From the NCBI GenBank assembly GCA_910579455.1, contig CAJTUT010000025.1:1-16074 (forward strand): a stretch of 16,074 nt of DNA, read 5' to 3'. Below are positions 1-6,154 of the stretch, piece by piece. This stretch comes from an uncultured Bacilli bacterium. GTDB taxonomy: Bacteria; Bacillota_I; Bacilli_A; RF39; UBA660. The translations under genes were made by a program, and so were the position numbers. The notes below the pieces were generated by a model. The model was not told the DNA's origin. It saw nothing but the letters and a program-made list of their open reading frames with translations, and searched no databases. Positions within the stretch are counted from its first letter, which is position 1. Each line of letters begins with the position of its first letter.

Positions 1-303
1 CATGCAAATACTAAAAGAATTCATCCTTTCGATGTTCTTTGTAATGAATTAGACATTGAACATAAATTAATAAGACCCCGTACTCCTAGGCACAACGGAA
101 AAGTAGAAAGAAGTCACAGAAATGATCAAAATAGATTGTACAATTATCTTAAATTTTACTCTTACAATGATCCAAAATATCAGATGAAAAATTATCTTAA
201 TAGATCTAATAATATTCCTATGCAAGTTTTAGGTTGGATTTCTCCTATTGAGAAAAGAAATAAAATAAAGGAAGCTTCTATAATTGCATCGCTTCCCAAT
301 TAA
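1..303 (+). CDS. IS transposase, C-terminal fragment (rve/DDE type, 5' end outside window)
   Basis: An open frame enters at base 1 and ends at the TAA at 301-303, giving 100 visible residues. It reads through a PRTPRHNGKVERSHRNDQ block, typical of the last part of the integrase-core (rve) fold in IS481/IS3-like transposases. The Glu in KVERSH is expected to be the third acidic residue of the DDE triad; the two Asp residues lie outside the window. After it comes an RSNNIPMQVLGWISP segment, which matches the usual C-terminal tail (N-x-x-P...L-G-W-x-S-P). No frameshift is seen in the visible part, so the element may be intact upstream. The assignment to an rve transposase is firm; the exact IS family is an inference. 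Confidence 0.85.
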   Translation, partial: HANTKRIHPFDVLCNELDIEHKLIRPRTPRHNGKVERSHRNDQNRLYNYLKFYSYNDPKYQMKNYLNRSNNIPMQVLGWISPIEKRNKIKEASIIASLPN

Positions 304-321
304 TATTTTTTTCAACTTATT

Positions 322-349
322 TAGGTGTCACATCATTGACAACTACACA
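322..349. repeat. Probable right-terminal inverted repeat of the insertion sequence
   Basis: About 20 bp after the transposase stop lies AGGTGTCACATCATTGACAA followed by CTACACA. Read inward on the minus strand it starts TGTGTAGTTGTCAATG, with the TGT...ACA terminus common in IS481-type elements. The left end and target duplication are outside the window, so the boundary is inferred. Confidence 0.45.
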
Positions 350-605
350 AAGTACCTTTATACAAAAGATTAATACATGAAAAATGATTATCTTTAATTC
401 AAGCAATGATAAATTGTTTTCCATGCATTACTATAATTATTCTACCTCATATTACTTTCCAATATAGAGAAAATATTTAATAGTTGGTCTATATTAAATT
501 CGGAAATAAAACTCTTTCCTTTTCTGTGGATAAAAAGTAATCTTATTAAATATTTTTTTCAATCCAAGAAAATACCAATTTCCTTGATATTTATCATACA
601 TATTT
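350..605. other. Gene-free spacer between IS end and pilin gene
   Basis: This AT-rich stretch has no supported coding frame on either strand and no recognisable RNA. The only structure noted is a weak hairpin at 565-586 (CAAGAAA ... TTTCCTTG, one bulge) flanked by AAATAT/ATATTT. It lies just downstream of the minus-strand pilin gene. It has no following U-run on that strand, so it is a poor terminator candidate. It may be mRNA 3' structure or IS-associated junk. Confidence 0.4.
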
Positions 606-1040
606 TCATGTTATCTCGCCACATCCTGTTCCAAAGTTTTCTATAGTATCTGTACTATTCTTACCTGTTTTATAAATAGTTTTACTGGATTTTTTAATCT
701 CGATATATACTTCATAAACATATACGCCATCTTGGTTAGTAACCTTTACCTTACCATTTGCTATCTCATTAGAGTGTTTATATTCCTTTATTAATCTTTT
801 CTGTATTAACTTATTCTTTGTCAAAACAACACAAGACTTTCCACCCCACATATCAGATTCATACTGATCGACATATACCTTAGCTCCATTTTTCATTACC
901 TTCTCATAGGATTTAAATCTTTCCTCTTTATTTTCTTCTTGCAATTTTGCGATTGATGGAAAAGCAATCGCAGTAATGATTCCCATAATAGCAATTGTTA
1001 CCAATAATTCTGTTAAAGAAAAACCATTATGATTTTTCAT
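606..1040 (-). CDS. Type IV pilin-like / pseudopilin protein with prepilin cleavage motif
   Basis: The protein has 144 residues from the chosen ATG. The N-terminus MKNHNG|FSLTELLV is a class III prepilin signal: a short basic leader, Gly before the cut, Phe+1 to be methylated and Glu at +5. A hydrophobic helix of about 20 residues and then Pro follow, the usual pilin stalk. The rest is a small lysine-rich globular domain with two cysteines (KSCVV and GTGCGEI at the C-terminus), which could form a disulfide after export. An in-frame GTG nine bases upstream (1049) is rejected as start because it lies inside the AGGTGAT ribosome binding site (about 1046-1052) that serves the ATG at 1040. A clean promoter lies upstream. 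No prepilin peptidase, assembly ATPase or other pilin gene is in the window, so its machinery must be elsewhere. ComG-like pseudopilin or adhesive minor pilin cannot be told apart. Confidence 0.85.
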   Translation of the reverse strand: MKNHNGFSLTELLVTIAIMGIITAIAFPSIAKLQEENKEERFKSYEKVMKNGAKVYVDQYESDMWGGKSCVVLTKNKLIQKRLIKEYKHSNEIANGKVKVTNQDGVYVYEVYIEIKKSSKTIYKTGKNSTDTIENFGTGCGEIT

Positions 1041-1063
1041 ACTAATCACCTCTATCTAGTATT

Positions 1064-1091
1064 ATTATACCCCCATAGAGAAATAACACAA
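1064..1091 (-). promoter_or_regulatory. Sigma-A-type promoter of the pilin gene
   Basis: On the minus strand TTGTGT (1091-1086) and TATAAT (1069-1064) are separated by 16 bp, ending about 23 bases before the ATG at 1040. The -35 overlaps the inverted repeat at 1088-1109. Confidence 0.7.
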
Positions 1092-1109
1092 TAACCAATT
1101 TATTATTGT
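1088..1109. promoter_or_regulatory. Inverted repeat in the divergent pilin/small-protein promoter region (possible operator)
   Basis: ACAATAA (1088-1094) and TTATTGT (1103-1109) form a perfect 7+7 bp inverted repeat around an 8-bp centre. It covers the pilin -35 and lies between the two divergent genes. A second, nested ATTGT/ACAAT repeat is at 1105-1118. The arrangement fits a regulator site, but no regulator is identified and AT-rich DNA yields such repeats by chance. Confidence 0.3.
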
Positions 1110-1153
1110 TTACACAATTTCATTTTTTGCATAAATTATGGTAGGTGATTATC

Positions 1154-1375
1154 ATGAATTTTAAGGGTCCAAAACATACATTCTTTTGTAATTGTAACTA
1201 TTGCAAACAAAAAAGAAGAGGAAATATCTTCTATCTATTTTTATTTTTAATTTTACTAGTAGTAATTTTTTACCAGGCCCTCATCTTAATTTTTATTACT
1301 ACAAAACTCAATGCTATTTTATTATTTATCGAATTCATTATGATTGGATTTCTCTGTTTCCTGATTTTTCTTTAA
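1154..1375 (+). CDS. Small CxCxxC two-helix membrane protein, hypothetical
   Basis: The 73-residue frame starts at ATG 1154 behind a well placed AGGTGAT (1143-1149). An earlier in-frame GTG at 1145 lies inside that binding site and is not used as start. The product has a short polar N-terminus with a CNCNYC motif (Cys12, Cys14, Cys17), a basic KQKRRG stretch, then two hydrophobic segments at about 25-50 and 53-73. The basic stretch favours a cytoplasmic N-terminus. Three closely spaced cysteines could bind a metal or be acylated; this is inference. The gene is divergent from the pilin gene, and its last 54 bases overlap the 3' end of the ysxE-like gene on the other strand. I do not recognise the family. 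The ribosome binding site and clean two-helix pattern argue for a real gene; the small size and the antisense overlap argue for caution. Confidence 0.5.
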   Translation: MNFKGPKHTFFCNCNYCKQKRRGNIFYLFLFLILLVVIFYQALILIFITTKLNAILLFIEFIMIGFLCFLIFL

Positions 1376-2233
1376 TACAAAATCCCTCGTCTTTTCTATG
1401 TACCTGATAAATTTAAAAACCTCATAGCAGTCTTTATAGTGCTTCTTTGTAAATACCAACTTCTTAGGAATAGATATCATAGTAAGAAAAAGTAAGTACT
1501 CACTCTGTGTATATAAAAATTTAGATTGATACATATCAAATAAAGCAGACATTTCTAAATCTAGGTAATCGCTTTTATAAAAATATACAAAATCATAAAT
1601 AGGAATTCCCCTTTTAGAGTGATCCCAACTAATTAGAGTTCGATTCTTTCCAATTAAAAGATGATCCAGACTAGGCCTACCATGAAGTAAAACTACCCTC
1701 TCCCTTTTAGAATCCTTTGCTATCGCATACCATTTTTCTAACTGTTCTTTTGAATATTCCAAGGAAGAGTAAACCAAAGATATATTTCTTATTAATAAAT
1801 ATTCTCCTGGTGACATATACACCTTTTGCTCTATAATATCTTGCATATCATGATAGTAATAGGTTAAATATTCAATTTCTTTACTTAATGTTTCATAAAT
1901 TTCCTTGATTTTATTTAAAACTACTTCTTTATAGAAAGTAGTTTTATTATGAAGTAAACTCAAAATATAAACCATTTCTATTGCTTTTTCTTCCCTAGGA
2001 ATACTCACCTCTTCAATAAAGGGAAATATTTCATAATTCTGCGTCCATTTTCTATCTAATAAATAATTAAAATTCTTATTCTTTAAGTACCCATATATAT
2101 CATCATGATAAGTTTTTTTTCTCTTAATTACATATTTTCCTTGATCTGTATCTATGATTTGAACATTCTTAAGTTTTCTATATCCCCTAATGTCAAAGTT
2201 AAATTGATCAATGATTTCCTTGATTTTATTCAT
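1322..2233 (-). CDS. YsxE/CotS-like spore-associated kinase-fold protein
   Basis: The 303-residue protein looks like the aminoglycoside-phosphotransferase/CotS-type kinase fold. It opens with a small beta lobe carrying KYVIKRKK (Lys37, candidate ATP lysine), then a mostly helical lobe. The catalytic-loop position reads LLHGRPSLDHLL (184-193) and the metal-site strand reads LISWDHSKRGIPIYDF (Asp204). In active members the loop is HGDxxxxN; here the Asp is Arg186 and the Asn is His191, so phosphotransfer is doubtful. The gene directly follows the SpoVID-like gene, the order known for spoVID-ysxE in Bacillus. Its ATG overlaps the preceding stop by 8 bases and has no visible Shine-Dalgarno sequence, so translation probably depends on coupling. 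It may act as a scaffold or pseudokinase in the spore coat. The fold and neighbourhood are fairly sure; the biochemical role is not. Confidence 0.7.
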   Translation of the reverse strand: MNKIKEIIDQFNFDIRGYRKLKNVQIIDTDQGKYVIKRKKTYHDDIYGYLKNKNFNYLLDRKWTQNYEIFPFIEEVSIPREEKAIEMVYILSLLHNKTTFYKEVVLNKIKEIYETLSKEIEYLTYYYHDMQDIIEQKVYMSPGEYLLIRNISLVYSSLEYSKEQLEKWYAIAKDSKRERVVLLHGRPSLDHLLIGKNRTLISWDHSKRGIPIYDFVYFYKSDYLDLEMSALFDMYQSKFLYTQSEYLLFLTMISIPKKLVFTKKHYKDCYEVFKFIRYIEKTRDFVLKKNQETEKSNHNEFDK

Positions 2234-3011
2234 CTATCGTAGCAGGAATAATTAATTTTGATCCAACTTCCAAATTACTTAAATCATTATAATCACTTAA
2301 CTCTTCTTTTGTTACTTCATATTTATCCATAATATTTTCTATCGTATCATCTTTCCTCAAAATATAAATAGAATATGTTTTAAAGGTTTCTTCTGTAGAT
2401 TCAAAAGCTTCAAATAAAGAACTGATATTGTTCTGTTCTCCTTCTGAGTGATTCATCTTTATTACTTCCTCTTGATTTTCTTCCTTCTTATCCTTATTAA
2501 GTGGTTTCACCTCTTCTACTGGTTGAAATGCAAAATCTTCTGTTTCTTGAATTTCTTCTACCTCAATTGCTTTTTCTTCTATCTGATCTCCATCACATTC
2601 TCTAACATCCACTTCTTCAGGTTGTATATTTTCTATTTCATCCACCTCCTCATTCTTAATTTCCTCATCTGTTTGTTCTAATAACACTTCTTCAACTCCA
2701 TCAATTGAAACATCAATATTACATTTTAAAATATCATCATTAACGATTTCATAATAAAAGTTGTCAATAGATACCTTAACACTATCCAACTCAAATGCCT
2801 CTACCAATGTAATATCTACTGGAATATCATAATGAAAGTTTTCCTCTAAAGTACTAGCCTCTGTCATTTTATAGGTTCCATTAATCTTAAACTCCCCAGC
2901 AACACTATTTTGATCAACAAATTGTAGTGTATGATCTAATGAAATAGATGTTACTTCACCAATCATACTAGGAAAATCCAATTCTTTTTCAAAAGATACT
3001 ATTTTTTTCAT
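2226..3011 (-). CDS. spoVID: SpoVID-like spore coat morphogenetic protein with C-terminal LysM domain
   Basis: The 261-residue protein has three parts. Residues 1-110 form a beta-rich domain containing SISLD, GEFKINGTYKM and FHYDIPVDITL, the pattern of the SpoVID N-terminal domain. Residues 110-200 are an acidic, Glu-rich, probably disordered linker. Residues 213-256 are a LysM domain (YSIYILRKDDTIENIMDKY ... LEVGSKLIIP). In Bacillus, SpoVID sits on the forespore surface and drives coat encasement with SpoIVA and SafA. The homologue there is about twice as long, mainly in the linker, so this is a compact form. An ATG seven codons upstream (3032) has no ribosome binding site; the ATG at 3011 is preceded by AGAGAGGCGA at a good distance. 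It is third in the lon operon and followed by the ysxE-like gene. Confidence 0.8.
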   Translation of the reverse strand: MKKIVSFEKELDFPSMIGEVTSISLDHTLQFVDQNSVAGEFKINGTYKMTEASTLEENFHYDIPVDITLVEAFELDSVKVSIDNFYYEIVNDDILKCNIDVSIDGVEEVLLEQTDEEIKNEEVDEIENIQPEEVDVRECDGDQIEEKAIEVEEIQETEDFAFQPVEEVKPLNKDKKEENQEEVIKMNHSEGEQNNISSLFEAFESTEETFKTYSIYILRKDDTIENIMDKYEVTKEELSDYNDLSNLEVGSKLIIPATIDE

Positions 3012-3057
3012 ATCATTCGCCTCTCTTTTCATTTAATCATATGAAAAAAGGGAGAAT

Positions 3058-3693
3058 TTATTCTTCCTTTTTAAAATTCCTACATTTTTTAAATTTTTTG
3101 CTAATTACCTTGGCATTCTTTTTATCATAAGGAACATCAAGTTTATCAAACACATCTATATAATCTAATGATTTTTCTATAAAATTAGGATTCTGCTGAT
3201 AAAATTCTGGAAATGTTTCTATTAAATAAGCAGTAGAAGATAAAAACTTCATTGGCTCAAAATAAACCATATTATTAGTCCTTAAGGAAGCAATAACATG
3301 AATATCATAGGCAATTTGATCAACTAATTCCTCATCTGTTGCAATTGTTATTCCCCTAAGCTTTTCCTGCGTTAAACGATAACAATTTCTTGCTTCATCA
3401 GGAAGAATCATTTTAATTGTATTAGCAGAAACAATAATTTTATTCTCTTGTTGTCTTATCTCATTTGTAGTTTTGAACTCAAATCGTTTTTTATTAATAA
3501 CTTCTAAAATTTTATCGATAGTGACGGGAAAAGAGGCTAAAAAGAGTTTATCATGCTCCATAAGAGACAAAACGTTGAATAAAAACTTTTGATAACCATC
3601 TTCCGATTGATAAGTTTGTAACAAACGCACTATACTACCATATATTAACTGATTCTTGATCAGAAATACGGCTTCTTTTTCCTCACATTTCAC
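3058..3693 (-). CDS. Uncharacterised 211-aa protein between lon and spoVID
   Basis: I do not recognise this protein. It is soluble, with no signal peptide or membrane segment, and appears mostly helical, ending in a basic tail (KKFKKCRNFKKEE). It starts at GTG 3693, because a near-perfect AGGAGGTGA (3700-3708) precedes it by six bases. The start lies inside the 3' end of lon, an 11-bp overlap, so the two are cotranscribed and probably translationally coupled. The SpoVID-like gene follows about 46 bp later. In Bacillus, lonA is followed at this point by the GTPase gene ysxC, but no P-loop or G-motifs are present here, so this is not that gene. By position it could be a partner or substrate of Lon or a spore assembly protein. 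Both are guesses. Confidence 0.85.
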   Translation of the reverse strand: MKCEEKEAVFLIKNQLIYGSIVRLLQTYQSEDGYQKFLFNVLSLMEHDKLFLASFPVTIDKILEVINKKRFEFKTTNEIRQQENKIIVSANTIKMILPDEARNCYRLTQEKLRGITIATDEELVDQIAYDIHVIASLRTNNMVYFEPMKFLSSTAYLIETFPEFYQQNPNFIEKSLDYIDVFDKLDVPYDKKNAKVISKKFKKCRNFKKEE

Positions 3694-6004
3694 TTACTCT
3701 CACCTCCTTAAATAGTTTCTCATATATTTGTTGATAATTCGATATAAAAATAAATTGAACCTCCTTTTTCACATCCTCAGGTACCTCATCTAAATCCTTT
3801 TCATTCTCGGACGGTAAAAATATCTTTTTTATTCCTGCTCTATGTGCACCAATTACCTTTTCTCTTAGTCCTCCTATTGGTAAGACCTTTCCCCTTAAGG
3901 TAATCTCTCCAGTCATAGATATATTACTATCAACTGCAATTCCTGTCAGTAAAGAAATAAGAGAGGTTGTTAGAGCAATACCAGCACTTGGTCCATCTTT
4001 GGGAGTAGCCCCCTCTGGCACATGAATATGAATATCATAATCTTCCAAAAGAGAAATAGGGATTTTAAATTTTTTGATATTTGCTTTTATGTAAGATAGA
4101 GCAATCCTAGCAGACTCTCTCATTACTTCCCCTAAAGAACCAGTTAAAATAAAGTCGCCTTTGCCCTTATAATAAGTAACCTCAATTGGAAGAATATCTC
4201 CACCAAATACAGTATAAGCCATACCATTGACAACCCCTATTTGTTTAGTTGTATCTTTTTCTAAATATTGATATTTTTTCTTTCCTAAAAACTCCTCCAA
4301 ATTTTCATCAGTCACCTCTATAAAAGCAATTTCTTTAGAAGTTAAAAACTTCCTAACAATTTTTCTTAAAATACTAGCAATCAATCTTTCTAAACTTCTT
4401 ACTCCCGCTTCTTTTGTATAATTCCTAATCACAGTTAAAATGACCCGATCACTAAATTTTACTTCAATCTCAGTTAAACCATGCTCCCCTAACTCTTTTG
4501 GTATAATATGATTTTTTGCAATATCTAACTTTTCATATTCTGTATAACTAGATAATTCAATAATTTCTAATCGATCCTGCAATTCACACGGAATTTGATC
4601 AATATAATTAGCGGTTGCTATAAATATAACTTTAGATAAATCAAATTCCTCCTCAATATAATGATCAGAGAATTTAGAATTCTGTTCTGGATCTAGCACT
4701 TCTAATAAGCTACTCGCTGGGTCTCCCTTTAAATCCTTCCTCATCTTATCAATTTCATCAATAATAAAGACGGGATTAGTAGTGCCAGCTTTACGAATAC
4801 CCTGGATAATCCTTCCTGGATTGGCACCTACATAGGTTCTTCTATGTCCGATGATTTCAGCCTCATCATTGATTCCACCAACACTAATTTTTGCCACTTT
4901 TCTATTTAGGCTTTTAGCAATAGACAAAGCAAGGGATGTTTTTCCAACACCAGGTGGTCCAACCAAACAAAGAATTGGACTACGCAAGTGATTTGTATTT
5001 TGCTTTACGGCTAAATATTCCAAAATCCTTAACTTTACATCCTCTAAGCCATAGTGAGAAGTGTTTAATACATACTCAACTTGATTTAAATCATTCATAT
5101 CTTTAGTACACTTATTCCAGGGTAGATTTAACATCCAATCCAAATAATCACGAATCATACCAAGCTCAGGAGAATTAGAGTTCGTAGACTCATAACGATT
5201 AATTTCCTTTTTAATCTTATCCTTTATCTTCTGACTGCATTTTAGTTTTTTTAGTTTTTCTCTAAGTAATCCGATTTCATCTTCTTTAGAATTGACATCG
5301 CCCAACTCTTTCTTGATCATCCTAATCTTTTCTCTTAAATAAAACTCCTTTTGACTTTCGCTTAATTCCTTTTCTACTTCACTATCAATTTTTTTCTCCA
5401 ACTCTATTACTTTTAAGTCCTCACTCATATCATCGATCAATAATCTCGCTCTCACAGTAGGATCAATCTCTACAATATAACGTTTTTTCTTTTCATAACT
5501 AACTGGTAAAAAACTACCAACTAAATCAGTGAGTTCGTTTAAATTACTACAGGAAGATAATTTATTAATGATGGCATTACTCATATAAGGAACTAAGCGA
5601 ATATAATTTTCTAAAGATTTTATTAAAACGCTAGAATAACTTTCCTCATTTTTACTATGTGTTAAACAAATATCGGAAATATCTGCCAAATATCGATCAT
5701 CAACATTAGAATAATGATTTACTTCTACTCGTTTAATTCCTCTTAAAACAATTCTAGTTTTTCCATTAGGGACATCCATTTTTAATTTTAATTCTGCCAA
5801 AACGCCTATTTTAGGAAGCGTCGTAATATCTTTACTTTCCTCTTCCATAATAGGATTCACTACTAAAACTAATTTATCATCACTAGAATCAGCAAGCTTG
5901 ATGATTTCCTTATCACTATGATCATCACTTTCAATCCTAACTTCATTATTTGGAAACAAAACCATATCCTGTATCAATAAGACTCCGAGTTTTTCTAATG
6001 TCAT
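3683..6004 (-). CDS. lon: ATP-dependent protease La (Lon)
   Basis: The 773-residue, full-length cytosolic Lon degrades misfolded and regulatory proteins. The N-terminal substrate domain (about 1-195) is followed by a coiled coil (about 195-270) and the AAA+ module. That carries Walker A GPPGVGKTS (349-357), Walker B FIIDEID (413-419) and the arginine-containing QDRLE (476-480). The C-terminal protease domain has the catalytic Ser673 in PKDGPSAG and Lys716 in LREKVIG, so the Ser-Lys dyad is intact. It starts at ATG 6004 behind GGAGGTGG and ends with TGA inside the next gene. It is the first gene of the lon-X-spoVID-ysxE operon. No CIRCE or CtsR-type heat-shock operator is visible upstream. Identification is certain; whether it corresponds to LonA or a LonB-like copy is less clear, but it lacks the membrane segments of LonB. 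Confidence 0.98.
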   Translation of the reverse strand: MTLEKLGVLLIQDMVLFPNNEVRIESDDHSDKEIIKLADSSDDKLVLVVNPIMEEESKDITTLPKIGVLAELKLKMDVPNGKTRIVLRGIKRVEVNHYSNVDDRYLADISDICLTHSKNEESYSSVLIKSLENYIRLVPYMSNAIINKLSSCSNLNELTDLVGSFLPVSYEKKKRYIVEIDPTVRARLLIDDMSEDLKVIELEKKIDSEVEKELSESQKEFYLREKIRMIKKELGDVNSKEDEIGLLREKLKKLKCSQKIKDKIKKEINRYESTNSNSPELGMIRDYLDWMLNLPWNKCTKDMNDLNQVEYVLNTSHYGLEDVKLRILEYLAVKQNTNHLRSPILCLVGPPGVGKTSLALSIAKSLNRKVAKISVGGINDEAEIIGHRRTYVGANPGRIIQGIRKAGTTNPVFIIDEIDKMRKDLKGDPASSLLEVLDPEQNSKFSDHYIEEEFDLSKVIFIATANYIDQIPCELQDRLEIIELSSYTEYEKLDIAKNHIIPKELGEHGLTEIEVKFSDRVILTVIRNYTKEAGVRSLERLIASILRKIVRKFLTSKEIAFIEVTDENLEEFLGKKKYQYLEKDTTKQIGVVNGMAYTVFGGDILPIEVTYYKGKGDFILTGSLGEVMRESARIALSYIKANIKKFKIPISLLEDYDIHIHVPEGATPKDGPSAGIALTTSLISLLTGIAVDSNISMTGEITLRGKVLPIGGLREKVIGAHRAGIKKIFLPSENEKDLDEVPEDVKKEVQFIFISNYQQIYEKLFKEVRVSEM

Positions 6005-6042
6005 TTGTGGTCCACCTCCAATTTAGTTAAATACTGCATACT

Positions 6043-6070
6043 ATTATAGTTAAATAATGAAAAAATACAA
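6043..6070 (-). promoter_or_regulatory. Sigma-A-type promoter of the lon operon
   Basis: On the minus strand TTGTAT (6070-6065) and TATAAT (6048-6043) are 16 bp apart, about 39 bases upstream of the lon ATG. The -10 is perfect and the -35 is moderate. It could drive lon through the ysxE-like gene, as no terminator is seen between them. Confidence 0.65.
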
Positions 6071-6079
6071 GTAAAATAC

Positions 6080-6111
6080 AAAAAAAGTAACAAAAATATA
6101 CCTCCTGTTAC
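6080..6111 (-). terminator. Weak hairpin plus T-run between MFS gene and lon
   Basis: On the minus strand GTAACA ... TGTTAC (6111-6106 with 6092-6087) encloses a 13-base loop and is followed by seven Ts (6086-6080). The stem is only 6 bp, so termination may be partial. The loop holds AGGAGG, a strong Shine-Dalgarno sequence, which gives the site a second possible role. Confidence 0.4.
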
Positions 6112-6127
6112 AAATATTCAAAATTAA

Positions 6128-6154
6128 TAGACTAAATCCATACTCTATAGTCTA
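6128..6154 (-). terminator. Inverted repeat at the MFS stop codon
   Basis: A perfect 7-bp inverted repeat, TAGACTA / TAGTCTA, with a 13-base loop starts at the TAG stop of the transporter gene. The following TTAATTTTG is only loosely U-rich. It could act together with the hairpin at 6087-6111 to end the transporter transcript. Confidence 0.35.

Noticed and set aside
1109..1137. TTTACA-N17-TAAATT as promoter of the small plus-strand gene
   Set aside because: It would start transcription near 1144, inside the Shine-Dalgarno sequence at 1143-1149, leaving no usable leader.
1201..1407. Plus-strand 68-codon frame
   Set aside because: It overlaps the better supported 73-aa frame in another phase, has no ribosome binding site, and its composition is that of a shadow frame.
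2448..2681. Plus-strand 77-codon hydrophobic frame
   Set aside because: It is antisense to the Glu-rich linker of SpoVID; complements of GAA/GAG codons give Phe/Leu-rich frames by default.
6005..6151. Heat-shock operator (CIRCE or CtsR type) upstream of lon
   Set aside because: I looked for the CIRCE palindrome and for CtsR direct heptamers and saw neither.
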